Positions 45,191 to 53,066 of a stretch of 64,000 nt of DNA are shown here, one piece after another; position 1 is the stretch's first letter, and each line of letters opens with the position of its first letter. The notes beneath the pieces were generated by a model. That model was given only the letters and a program-made list of their open reading frames with translations, was not told the origin of the DNA and did no database searches. The stretch spans positions 62,001 through 126,000 of the forward strand of contig NZ_CAKXZS010000008.1 of NCBI RefSeq assembly GCF_935822925.1. The letters are read 5' to 3'. The translations under genes and the position numbers were made by a program. This DNA comes from Mesorhizobium ventifaucium. Lineage in GTDB: Bacteria; Pseudomonadota; Alphaproteobacteria; Rhizobiales; Rhizobiaceae.

Positions 45191-45821
45191 TTGTTCGCTC
45201 GGCGCTGTCGGTCGTTGTCGCGCTGCGGGCCTTTGCTCCAACCAGGCGCATCGTCATTGAAAGATATGTGGCGGTTACCTCCGAGATCGATAGCCGCTCG
45301 CCCGGCCGGAACCAGACGATGACGCCGGTCATCATCTGGATCAGCGCCATGGCAGTCAGCCCCGTGTCTTCGATGTCGAAGACGCCGGCTTCTGCGCCAT
45401 CGCGCAGAATGGCGCGCAGCTCCTTTTCATAGGTCGTGCGCAGCTTGAGGATCTGCGTCAGGCGATTATGCGACAGGCTGCGCAATTCCATGTTCGAGAC
45501 ATGGGTGGAATGGCGGCGTTCGATGTGGAAGGCGATGTGGTTTTCGACATAGGCGGCGAGCCGGGTCGCCGGATCGGCCGCGGCCGGGCGCGCCGCGTCC
45601 CACGCCTCGATCAGCCCTTCCATGTGCTCGCGCATCAGCGTGAACAAAAGGTCTTCCTTGGTCGGAAAATAATGGTAGAGCGCCGCCGCCTGGACGCCGA
45701 CCTCGGCGGCCAGCTGGCGCATCGACATTGCCTCATAGCCAAGACGCGCGATCAGGCTGACCGCCGCCTCGCGAACCGCTGCTTCGGTCTTTTCGCCGTC
45801 GGAACCGGTCGTGCGCGCCAT
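45171..45821 (-). CDS. TetR-family regulator, probable repressor of the leucine operon
   Basis: 216 residues. The N-terminal helix-turn-helix spans about 10-55: [20 protein letters not shown], then [24 protein letters not shown]. The ligand domain follows. The C-terminus (about 200-216) is encoded by part of the dispersed repeat at 45123-45190, so it may be extended compared with relatives. It sits directly upstream of ivd on the same strand, and a palindrome 29 bases upstream of its start is a likely autoregulatory site. A function in leucine or acyl-CoA sensing is inferred from position only. Confidence 0.85.
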   Translation of the reverse strand: MARTTGSDGEKTEAAVREAAVSLIARLGYEAMSMRQLAAEVGVQAAALYHYFPTKEDLLFTLMREHMEGLIEAWDAARPAAADPATRLAAYVENHIAFHIERRHSTHVSNMELRSLSHNRLTQILKLRTTYEKELRAILRDGAEAGVFDIEDTGLTAMALIQMMTGVIVWFRPGERLSISEVTATYLSMTMRLVGAKARSATTTDSAERTNDAVAL

Positions 45822-45849
45822 GCAAGCCTCGTCGAGAGAGGCGAGAATA

Positions 45850-45861
45850 AAACGAACGTTT
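45850..45861. promoter_or_regulatory. TetR-type operator candidate AAACG-N2-CGTTT
   Basis: AAACGAACGTTT lies in an AT-rich stretch (ATAAAACGAACGTTTAATTAATT) 29 bases upstream of the TetR start. The symmetric 5-2-5 layout and the AT-rich flank fit a TetR-family operator overlapping the promoter. No second copy was seen in front of ivd. Confidence 0.55.
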
Positions 45862-45883
45862 AATTAATTCAAGGGAGCGACAG

Positions 45884-46044
45884 CGCTCTTCCCTTCTCCC
45901 CTTGTGGGAGAAGGTGGATCGGCGCGTAGCGCCGAGCCGGATGAGGGGTGTTGGACGGAGTGCTGTCGGTGCCAGGCTGGAACACCCCTCATCCGACCTC
46001 GCTTCGCGAGGCCACCTTCTCCCACAAGGGCAGAAGGAAGAGCG
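45884..46044. repeat. 161-bp palindrome, repeat family B
   Basis: The left end GCGCTCTTCCCTTCTCCCC, followed by TTGTGGGAGAAGGTGG, pairs with CCACCTTCTCCCACAAGGG...AGAAGGAAGAGCGC on the right. Inner hairpins are GGCGCGTAGCGCC and CCTCGCTTCGCGAGG, and GGATGAGGGGTGTT pairs with AACACCCCTCATCC. It separates the TetR and HisC-like genes and could end both transcripts. Confidence 0.9.
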
Positions 46045-46061
46045 CGCGTCTGTTCAGCCTT

Positions 46062-47174
46062 TCAGCTCCCCCGTGCCGCCGCCAGCGCACCCGGCAATTC
46101 CTCGGCAAAAATGTCGAGCTCGTGGTCGAGGCCGACGCTGACCCTGATGCAGCGGTCGAGCACCGGCACCATCGGCTTGCGGATGAACACATCGCGCGAC
46201 AAAAGCGCCTGCAGCACTTTAAGCGCGAAGGCGCCGTCGCCGTTGCAGTCCAGGGTGACGAAATTGGTAGCCGAGGGCAGCGGCTTCAGCCCATTGGCCT
46301 CGGCGATCTCAGCGATGCGCCGGCGGCCGGAAGCGACCCGGACCACCACGCTTTGCAGATAGTCCTGATCGGCCAGCGCCTCGACGCCGGCGATCTGCGC
46401 CATGCGGCTGACGCCGTAATGGTTGCGGATCTTCTCGAAATCGCGGATCAGCTGGGCGTCGGCCACTGCATAGCCGCAGCGTATGCCGGCCAGCCCGTAG
46501 GCTTTTGAGAAGGTGCGCATGCGGATGACGTTCGGCCGCGACACGTCGATCGGCGGCAGCGCCGAGGCCGGGCCCAATTCGCCATAGGCCTCGTCGAGCA
46601 CCAGCATGGTGGTCTCCGGCAGGGCTTCGATGAAGCGGATGAGTTCGGCCGCCTCCCACCAGCTTCCCATCGGATTGTCCGGGTTGGATAGGTAGACCAG
46701 CGGCGCTTTATCCTTGGCGATCGCAGCCAACAGGCCGTCGAGGTTTTCCCGGTCGTTCTCGTAGGGGACCGCGACCAGCCGGCCGCCGACGCCGGCAATA
46801 TGGAAATTGAAGGTCGGATAGGCGCCGAGCGAGGTGACCACCGCGTCGCCTGATGCCACATACATGCGCGCCACCAGACTGAGCAACCCGTCTATGCCTT
46901 CGCCGACCACCACGTTTTCGACGCGAACGCCAAGATGCGCGGCGACAGCCAGCTTCAGATCGTGATTGTCGGGATCACAATACATCCACATGTCGCGGGC
47001 GACGCCGGCCATGCGGGCGATGACGCGCGGCGAGGGGCCAAAACTGCTCTCATTGGCGCCGATGCGGGCGCGAAACGCGCGACCGCGATCCCGCTCCTGC
47101 GCCTCCGGGCCGACAAACGGCACCGTCGATGGAAGCGCGCTGATGATCGGCGTGAGGGGAGGGCGCTGGCGCAT
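46062..47174 (-). CDS. PLP-dependent aminotransferase, HisC-like
   Basis: 370 residues from ATG 47174. Fold type I class II features: IGANESSFGPSP, the SLGAYPTF segment, YLSNPDNPMGSW, VLDEAYGELG and the PLP lysine in RTFSKAYGLAGIRCGYAV. The closing RVSVGL fits histidinol-phosphate aminotransferases and their paralogues. With no other his gene nearby, a role in histidine, phenylalanine or other amino acid synthesis cannot be fixed. The open frame continues upstream of 47174 but the sequence there resembles non-coding DNA. Confidence 0.87.
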   Translation of the reverse strand: MRQRPPLTPIISALPSTVPFVGPEAQERDRGRAFRARIGANESSFGPSPRVIARMAGVARDMWMYCDPDNHDLKLAVAAHLGVRVENVVVGEGIDGLLSLVARMYVASGDAVVTSLGAYPTFNFHIAGVGGRLVAVPYENDRENLDGLLAAIAKDKAPLVYLSNPDNPMGSWWEAAELIRFIEALPETTMLVLDEAYGELGPASALPPIDVSRPNVIRMRTFSKAYGLAGIRCGYAVADAQLIRDFEKIRNHYGVSRMAQIAGVEALADQDYLQSVVVRVASGRRRIAEIAEANGLKPLPSATNFVTLDCNGDGAFALKVLQALLSRDVFIRKPMVPVLDRCIRVSVGLDHELDIFAEELPGALAAARGS

Positions 47175-47272
47175 GGCAAAGGCTCGCTCGAAAAGGGCCT
47201 TCTTGCTAGCGCGGCACAGGTGGCCGCGCAAGCTCCCGGGCTGCCGGAACTGTCGGCGGGCTTGCGCATGCT

Positions 47273-47308
47273 TCAAAAACAAAAAACCCGGCGGTTGCCC
47301 GCCGGGTT
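47273..47308 (-). terminator. Rho-independent terminator of the porin gene
   Basis: On the minus strand AACCCGGCGG, a four-base loop, then CCGCCGGGTT, a perfect 10-bp GC-rich stem, followed by TTTTGTTTTTG. It starts 22 bases beyond the porin stop codon. Confidence 0.93.
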
Positions 47309-47330
47309 CGTCTTCAGTCAGGAAAGCCTG

Positions 47331-48512
47331 TTAGAACGAGCGCTGGAAGCGAAGCATGCCGCCGATGCTGTCCTCATCATCAGCGTTGGTCCAGTTCCTG
47401 TCATAGCCTTCATCGAACTGACCGTCGTGTGCATAGTCAACTTCGGCCGTGATTACGAAGCCGGGAACCGCCTCGTAGGCGATGTTGGCTGCGATGCCAT
47501 AGTTCTCGTCCTCGTCATACGACAACTGCGTGTTGAACGAGGTCTTCTCGTTGATAGTGTAGGTGCCACCACCGAAGATTGCCCAATTGCCGCCCCACTG
47601 CTTGTAGAAGTTGCGGTCAATGTTGTCATCCGTGCCGTAGCCGACCATGAGGAACAGCGACAGGTTCTCCATCGGGGTCACGTCGAGCTTGACCTTGCCG
47701 GCCCACTCTTCCCAGGAGCTGTTATAGGCACCGAGCGCGGTGATCGCACCCCAGCCCTGCGTCCATTTCACGCCGCCAACGACGTATGGGACGTAGCTGT
47801 CGATCGAGTCTTGGCCTGTGACGCCACCAGTCTCCGGATTGACGTCTTGGAATTGGCCACCAGGACCGCTGAAAGGGTTGCCTGCACCGGTTTCGAGCGA
47901 GGCCACGGCCGAAAAGCCATTGCCGAAGTCGAAGTAGTACTGAACCACGTTGGTGTCGAAGCCGCCATAGGGAACCAGCGTATCGTTGATGACGTTGCCG
48001 AGGTAACCGTGAAACGTGAGGAAGGCCGATTCGTCCTTGCCGACGCGAAGACCGCCGAGCTGCATCCAGGCGAAGTTCAGGCTAGTTCCCTTAAACCCCT
48101 GGTCGTTTCTTTCCAAGCCATCACCGTAGGCATTATCATTGCCCCAATTAAAGCGGGTCTCGGTGTAGGTCCTCAAGGTGCCGAGCTCGGTTTCCTGGCC
48201 GGTGTAGGTCCTCACCGTAAAGCGGGCGTTCTTGTAATAAGTGCTTTGCTCTTCATCGTCCAAGTAGTCGTTCGACTCGGCGCCAGTGAAAGCGCCGACG
48301 TCGCCGACGCCGATGTCGTAGCGGACATAGCCGCCGATGCGCAGGCAGATTTCGGTGCCGGGGATGTAGAAGTAGCCAGCGCCGTAGACGTCGCAGATGC
48401 GGACGTATTCAGCGGGTTCCGGCTCGGCGACGACGACGGCGTCGGCGGCGCGCGCACCGGAAACTGCGACCAGAGCCGCAGCGGAGCCGAGAAGAAGGCT
48501 CTTGATGTTCAT
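47331..48512 (-). CDS. Outer-membrane porin (Omp2b/RopA type)
   Basis: 393 residues from ATG 48512, with GGAGGTC upstream. Signal peptide MNIKSLLLGSAAALVAVSGA (ARA-AD). The mature start AADAVVVAEPEPAEYVRICDVYGAGYFYIPGTEICLRIGGYVRYD is the hallmark of rhizobial and Brucella porins, with two Cys in the first segment. Alternating beta-strand patterns continue to the final aromatic FQRSF. It forms a trimeric diffusion channel. A long upstream region (467 bases) and its own terminator indicate an independent, probably strongly expressed gene. Confidence 0.95.
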   Translation of the reverse strand: MNIKSLLLGSAAALVAVSGARAADAVVVAEPEPAEYVRICDVYGAGYFYIPGTEICLRIGGYVRYDIGVGDVGAFTGAESNDYLDDEEQSTYYKNARFTVRTYTGQETELGTLRTYTETRFNWGNDNAYGDGLERNDQGFKGTSLNFAWMQLGGLRVGKDESAFLTFHGYLGNVINDTLVPYGGFDTNVVQYYFDFGNGFSAVASLETGAGNPFSGPGGQFQDVNPETGGVTGQDSIDSYVPYVVGGVKWTQGWGAITALGAYNSSWEEWAGKVKLDVTPMENLSLFLMVGYGTDDNIDRNFYKQWGGNWAIFGGGTYTINEKTSFNTQLSYDEDENYGIAANIAYEAVPGFVITAEVDYAHDGQFDEGYDRNWTNADDEDSIGGMLRFQRSF

Positions 48513-48979
48513 TTTCTGACCTCCAGTCAAAAGTTAAAAAACGGGTCTGGGTATTCTTTGCTGAAGGACAGCGTTCCCTGCCCCATCCCCACTACCGAAA
48601 AAGATGCGCACCGCGCCGCTCCTTCGAACCCGACATTACCCATGAGGCGGCGGCGTTCAACAACCATCGCATCGGCGAAAGGTCTGTGCAGGCGCTATCA
48701 CCCTGCCTTGTTGCACAAATGACACGATTTGGCCTCACTCGGAAAGCTCCCGTTAACCATTGAGCTGTCGGAGGCCCTTGGGCGAGCCCTTGCAATCCGG
48801 CCGAATCTGGCAATTGCCTGCCGCAATTGCGGCGATGTTTGTGAGTCGTCAGCCAAGGCATTGCCGCAGAATCGCCGCATGGCAAAAGCAGCGCGGTTTC
48901 GGCGGAAGCCGGTTTTTTCAACGATAATGGGTCAGGCTTGTTGATTGTGCCGACGCTTTTCTTTATCCACCGGCGCAAC
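48513..48979. other. Gene-free region upstream of the porin
   Basis: I see no credible gene in these 467 bases. It should carry the promoter and leader of the porin (minus strand) and the promoter of tRNA-Ser (plus strand). A CGGTAGTGGGGATGGGG patch near 48585 and several AT-rich stretches were noted without a recognisable motif. Confidence 0.5.
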
Positions 48980-49070
48980 GGAGAGGTGGCCGAGTGGTCG
49001 AAGGCGCTCCCCTGCTAAGGGAGTAGAGGTCAAAAGCTTCTCGTGGGTTCGAATCCCATCCTCTCCGCCA
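48980..49070 (+). tRNA. tRNA-Ser (anticodon GCT)
   Basis: GGAGAGG (48980-48986) pairs with CCTCTCC (49060-49066), followed by G and an encoded CCA. The anticodon stem CTCCC/GGGAG holds the loop CTGCTAA with GCT at 49014-49016. A long variable arm and TTCGAAT T-loop fit a class II tRNA. It reads AGC/AGT codons. Confidence 0.98.
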
Positions 49071-49071
49071 C

Positions 49072-49165
49072 CCTACGCCCTGCGGGCTTCGGGTGGCAGG
49101 CCACCCGGAACCGCATTTTGGGCGTAGGAGTGTCGCCCGAAGCTACGAAGTAGCGTAGGGGGACC
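49072..49165. repeat. Inverted repeat between tRNA-Ser and the GIY-YIG gene
   Basis: CCTACGCCC (49072-49080) and GGGCGTAGG (49120-49128) are perfect complements. Between them is GGGTGGCAGGCCACCC, a second hairpin. After it, GCTACGAAGTAGCGTAGG repeats the TACG theme and leads into the GIY-YIG start. The structure could form a terminator for the tRNA or part of a mobile unit. Confidence 0.8.
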
Positions 49166-49408
49166 ATGTGGTACGTCTATTTCCTGCAACTCCGTAACGG
49201 CGATGTCTATGTCGGATCGACCAACGACCTTCGGCGCCGTTTCGAATCGCATCGATCAGGGTATGTGACTTCGACCAAGGCTTATCTGCCTGCCACTTTG
49301 AAGTCCTACATTGCGGTTGAAACCGAGGTCAACGCACGGCAACTCGAGCGATATTTCAAGACCGGCTCGGGCAAGGCCTTTGCGGGCAAGCGTTTTTGGT
49401 CCCACTGA
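49166..49408 (+). CDS. GIY-YIG nuclease superfamily protein, 80 residues
   Basis: From ATG 49166: MWYVYFLQLRNGDVYVGSTNDLRRRFESHRSG, which fits the GIY-YIG signature (here VYF and VYVGST) with the downstream Arg and the Glu in ARQLERYFKTGSGKAF. This is the short single-domain class (UPF0213/YhbQ-like). Such genes are often found in several copies per genome beside tRNA genes. Start supported by AGGGGGACC. Confidence 0.92.
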   Translation: MWYVYFLQLRNGDVYVGSTNDLRRRFESHRSGYVTSTKAYLPATLKSYIAVETEVNARQLERYFKTGSGKAFAGKRFWSH

Positions 49409-49502
49409 TGGCTTAAAGATTATCTATTTGAAATAAAAGAAAAACAGCACAACGAGTTGCTTTTGGCCGACCTCCGCCTTCGATTCTGACTGGAGGTCAG
49501 AA

Positions 49503-49601
49503 ATGAACACCAAGAGCCTTCTTCTCGGCTCAGCTGCGACCTTGATCTCAGTTTCCGGTGCGCGCCGCCGTCGTCGTCGCCGAGCCAGAACCCGTTGACA
49601 G
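49503..49601 (+). pseudogene. Remnant of a second porin gene (signal peptide and first residues)
   Basis: The segment ACTGGAGGTCAGAA-ATG matches the ribosome site and start of the porin at 48512. The frame begins MNTKSLLLGSAATLISVSGA, a porin signal peptide, then loses about eight bases so that VVVAEPEPVD appears in the next frame. Beyond about 49601 nothing matches a porin and the hydrolase gene ends at 49633. The rest of the gene (more than 350 codons) is gone. Confidence 0.85.
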
Positions 49602-49632
49602 GATCGAAATCGACCCTGGAGTTTACTTCAAG

Positions 49633-50517
49633 TCAAACCGTTTGCTCGACCCTGTCCAGAAAAGCGGCGATGGCGCCGGGCAGGCCGCCTGTCTCGAGGA
49701 AAGGCGCATGTCCCTGGTCCTCGACCGTGATCGTCTCGATGCAAGGGTGACGTTTTCGCATCCATTCGAAGGTCTCGGCGGACAGCAGCTTCGAATTGCC
49801 GCCGCGGATGGCGAGCAAGGGTATTGCCGCCAGTGCCTCGAACTGCGGCCACATGTCTGGCAGTGGCCGGGTCAGATCGAGGCCCGCCAGCGTGTCGACC
49901 AGCTTCGGGTCGAAATCCGGCAATAATCCTTCATCCGTCTCTCGGTAGAGGGCCGCTCCCATCCGCTCCCAATCCGCCTCGGTCAGAGCTGGAAAGTCGC
50001 TGCCGTGCGCGCCGCGCAGGGCGCTGATCGCCTCAGCATGGGTTTTCGGCTTCGGCGTGCGCTCGAGATAGGAGCGGATATGGGCTAGACCGCCAGCCTC
50101 GACCACCGGGCCGATATCGTTGAGCACGATAGCCCTCAGGACGCCCGGCCGCAGCGCGCCGAGCACATGGATGATCAGCCCGCCGCGTGACGTGCCGATG
50201 AAACATGCCCCGTCGATGCCGAGCGCCGCCAACCCAGCGAGGATGTCACCGGCTTCGACGCCGACATTGTAGTGGCTAACATCGGGGTCGTAGGCGGATT
50301 GCCCGCGCCCGCGATAGTCGAAGGCCACGATTTTTCGCGGGCGTTCGGGCCGTCGCGACAGGTGCAGCGCCAGTTCATGAAAATCGCGGCTGTTGCGGGT
50401 CAGGCCGGGCAGGCAGACGACCGGCCAGTGGCCGGAGTTCGCTTCGCCGTAGATACGGGCGTGGAGTTGCAGCCCGTCCGGCGAGGCGTAGAAAAAATCG
50501 GAAAAACCGCTCGACAT
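49633..50517 (-). CDS. Alpha/beta hydrolase
   Basis: 294 residues from ATG 50517. The alpha/beta hydrolase core has VVCLPGLTRNSRDFHELA, AFDYRGRGQS, and the nucleophile elbow in FIGTSRGGLI (Ser in GTSRGG). The acid is probably in PLLAIRGGNSKLL and the His in VEDQGHAPFL. The upper lid region (ISALRGAHGSDFPALTEADW) resembles esterase or dehalogenase-like families. The substrate cannot be predicted. It stands alone. Confidence 0.9.
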   Translation of the reverse strand: MSSGFSDFFYASPDGLQLHARIYGEANSGHWPVVCLPGLTRNSRDFHELALHLSRRPERPRKIVAFDYRGRGQSAYDPDVSHYNVGVEAGDILAGLAALGIDGACFIGTSRGGLIIHVLGALRPGVLRAIVLNDIGPVVEAGGLAHIRSYLERTPKPKTHAEAISALRGAHGSDFPALTEADWERMGAALYRETDEGLLPDFDPKLVDTLAGLDLTRPLPDMWPQFEALAAIPLLAIRGGNSKLLSAETFEWMRKRHPCIETITVEDQGHAPFLETGGLPGAIAAFLDRVEQTV

Positions 50518-50609
50518 TTGAACTCGATTCCTCGCCGTTGCCGGATGGTCGAGACTGCTACAGGCGAGGGCGGGGGTGGTCAATCGAGGGCGGAACGGCC
50601 AAGCTGCCA

Positions 50610-50632
50610 ATCTCCCCCCTCGTGGGGGAGAT
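50610..50632. repeat. Single hairpin of repeat family A
   Basis: ATCTCCCCC, CTCGT, GGGGGAGAT: a 9-bp stem and 5-base loop, followed after 20 bases by TTTCGCCAATCTC, matching the GAGATTGGCGAAA block seen at 28123 and 41035. It sits between two minus-strand genes. Confidence 0.8.
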
Positions 50633-50678
50633 CGGCCGTCATCGACGCTTTCGCCAATCTCGAACGCCGTCGACGCCC

Positions 50679-52742
50679 TCAACTCCGCCCGTTCACCAAA
50701 TCCCCCACAATGTCGTACTTGCCGGAAATGCGCATCTTGTAGACTTCGTAATTCTCCATCACGCGCTGCACGTAACTTCTTGTTTCGGTGTAGGGAATCC
50801 GCTCGATCCAGTCGACGACGGCGTCGATGTCCTTGCCGCGCGGGTCGCCATATCTGGCCACCCACTGGGCGGCGCGGCTGGGGCCGGCATTGTAACCGGC
50901 GAAGGTCAGCACATAGGAGCCGTCGAAGCGGCCGAGCTGCTCGCCGAGGAAGGCGGCGCCCAAGGTCGCGTTGTAGCCGGCGTCGGTGGTCAGCCGCGCC
51001 TGCGAGAAGGTCATCCCGGCCTTCTTCGCCAATTGCCTGGCGGTTCCCGGCATCAGCTGCAGCAGCCCGCGCGCGCCGGCGCTGGAGACGGCGCCGATGT
51101 TGAACTCGCTTTCCTGGCGGGCAATCGCATAGGCCAGCGCCTTGCCGGAGCCGGAAATGTTGGCGGTCTCGGGAATGACGCCGAGCGGATGCGACAGCGC
51201 CCCGACATCGATGCCGCGCGCGCCGGCGATCTTGCCGACTTTCAGCGCCAGGAAGTGATTGCCCTGCTTTTCCGCCATAGCCGCCAGCAGCGCCAGCTCT
51301 CCGGGGCTGGTCAATTGTCCGGCGAGGTCGCGGTAAAGTGTGTCGGCGTAGCGCTGATAGCCCGCCTGCTGCAGTCGCTTTATGGCGCTGACCGCCTCGC
51401 GGCTGGCGAAATTGCGATGATCGGCGGCGCTCGGCTGCGGATGGGCGATGTTGAGGACCTGCCGGCCGACGCGTTCGCCGGCGAGTTGGCCGTAGAACGT
51501 CGTGCTGTAAGCAGCGGCACGGCTAAAATAATCCTTGGCGCTGCCGGGACCGCCGGCTTCGGCCGCACGGCCGAGCCAGTAATAGGCGCGCGACAGCGAT
51601 ATCGGCCCTTGGGCGAGACCGGCGATCCGCTCAAAATGCCTGGCAGCGGTGGTGGGATCGTTGAGGCCGCGCAGCGCGTACCAGCCGGCATGAAACTCCG
51701 CATCCGCCGCGTTGGCAGCAGCTTCGGCGGCGTGTGCTGCGACTATCCTGTAGGCGGTCTTCATGTCGCCCTGGTCGACCAGTTCGCGCGACAGCACCCG
51801 GCGCTCGGCCCACCAGGCATCCGGATCGATCAGAGCGTTGCGGTCGCTCGGCGCCTTCATCACCATTGCGGCGGCGTCGGAAAACTTCTGCTGCTTGCGC
51901 AGATATTGGGCTTGGGCGAAGAGATAGCCGGCCGAACGCTGCGCGGCGGGCACCGCCTTCAGCAGTCTGGCCGCGTTCTTGTCGCCCGCCTTCTTGTCGC
52001 CCGTACTCTTGTCGCCCTTGTCCGCCGCGGCCCAGGCGTCGGCCAGTTGCTGGGCGCCGGCAAGACCGGCGACGCGCAGCGCCGAATTGACCCGATCGGC
52101 ATAAAACATGCGCTCCATGCGAAAGCGGTGGTCGGCGGCGGGGATCAGCGTGCCGAATTCCTGGATGATCGCCGCTTCGTCCCTGGCTTCCAATTTCTCG
52201 GTGCGCCAGAAAGGCGACAGCACCGAGCGCGCCGCCTGGACGTTGCCCTGCGAGACATAGGAGCGGGCGAGGATGACGACGCCCTCGGCTGTTTGCGGCT
52301 GGCTCCCGCCAAAAGCCTGCACCACGATCTCCGGCGCGGGGTTCTCGCGGTAGAGTGCGCGCTCGCTGTTCTTGCGCAAGGCGATCATGCCCGGCCAGTT
52401 CGGCAGCATTTTCGCAGCATCGGCGATGTCGCCGCTTGGCACCCTGTCGCCGCCATAGAGCGCGATCGCCCAGGCAAGGACGTGCCGGTCGAGCGAGTTG
52501 ACCGGCAGGGTTTCGCGCAGTTGACGCGCGCCGGCAACGTCGTTTGCCGCCAGCGCGTCGAGGCCGCTCTTCAGCCTGGCGAGGCTGGCGGCTGGAGATC
52601 CGGTATCCTGCAGAATTGGCATCGGAATGGCCGAAGTGACCCGCACATCGATTTTGCCGGCGGCCAGAAGGGTCGGCGTCAACAGAACAATTGCGCCAAG
52701 CAGCGCGAAAAAATGAGGCTGCCTGGTCGGCATGGTCTTCAT
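50679..52742 (-). CDS. Soluble lytic murein transglycosylase
   Basis: About 687 residues from ATG 52742 (ATG 52745 and 52733 are alternatives); AGGCAGGA lies just upstream. Signal peptide (FFALLGAIVLLTPTLLAAG). A long helical superhelix follows, then the SLT domain near the C-terminus: AIARQESEFNIGAVSSAGARGLLQLMPGTA with the catalytic Glu, and FAGYNAGPSRAAQWVARYG. It cleaves peptidoglycan with formation of anhydromuramic acid. A short Gly-Asp-Lys microrepeat (GDKSTGDKKAGDKNA) interrupts the helical part near residue 250. Confidence 0.94.
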   Translation of the reverse strand: MKTMPTRQPHFFALLGAIVLLTPTLLAAGKIDVRVTSAIPMPILQDTGSPAASLARLKSGLDALAANDVAGARQLRETLPVNSLDRHVLAWAIALYGGDRVPSGDIADAAKMLPNWPGMIALRKNSERALYRENPAPEIVVQAFGGSQPQTAEGVVILARSYVSQGNVQAARSVLSPFWRTEKLEARDEAAIIQEFGTLIPAADHRFRMERMFYADRVNSALRVAGLAGAQQLADAWAAADKGDKSTGDKKAGDKNAARLLKAVPAAQRSAGYLFAQAQYLRKQQKFSDAAAMVMKAPSDRNALIDPDAWWAERRVLSRELVDQGDMKTAYRIVAAHAAEAAANAADAEFHAGWYALRGLNDPTTAARHFERIAGLAQGPISLSRAYYWLGRAAEAGGPGSAKDYFSRAAAYSTTFYGQLAGERVGRQVLNIAHPQPSAADHRNFASREAVSAIKRLQQAGYQRYADTLYRDLAGQLTSPGELALLAAMAEKQGNHFLALKVGKIAGARGIDVGALSHPLGVIPETANISGSGKALAYAIARQESEFNIGAVSSAGARGLLQLMPGTARQLAKKAGMTFSQARLTTDAGYNATLGAAFLGEQLGRFDGSYVLTFAGYNAGPSRAAQWVARYGDPRGKDIDAVVDWIERIPYTETRSYVQRVMENYEVYKMRISGKYDIVGDLVNGRS

Positions 52743-52937
52743 CATTCCTGCCTTGCACATGACCAACAGGCACAGATCAACTGAAGCCTAGTTGGCTGTG
52801 ATGAAGAGCCCGTAAACAAAGGGCTATCGAGGTCATTCAAATTGCGCCTGCTGGCACTGCTGCCATGCTTGCCGCGCAACGGTGTCGAGACTATGGTGCG
52901 CCGCTTCGCTTTCGGCTAGAAGGCGCGCACGACAAAA

Positions 52938-53032
52938 CACCTGCAGCGCCGCGCGTCGCCTCGGACGCGCAAAGGACGCTGTAGCACTTTAAATTTGGCG
53001 CATGACCTTTCCGTAAATCGGCTCCGATTTTC
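52938..53032. repeat. About 95-bp dispersed repeat upstream of dapA (inverted copy)
   Basis: Read on the minus strand this is CGAAAATCGG...CGATTT, GGAAAGG, ATGCG, an A/T stretch, AGTGCTACAGCGTCCTTTGCGCGTCC and GCGGCGCT, the same order as 2907-2997. The rest of the 324-base gap before dapA (52743-53066) has no gene; AGCCCGTAAACAAAGGGCT near 52807 is a weak hairpin. Confidence 0.72.
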
Positions 53033-53066
53033 GCGGTCGCGCGCCAGTCCCAAGGAGTTGGACGAC

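Noticed and set aside
48592..48978. 128-codon minus-strand frame upstream of the porin
   Set aside because: No ribosome site or family; the region is better explained as porin and tRNA promoters.
48980..49632. Genomic island inserted at tRNA-Ser
   Set aside because: No integrase and no repeat of the tRNA 3' end were found downstream; only a GIY-YIG gene and a porin fragment lie there.
50538..52784. A 748-codon plus-strand frame
   Set aside because: Antisense to the lytic transglycosylase gene, rich in Arg, Gly and Ala without motifs.
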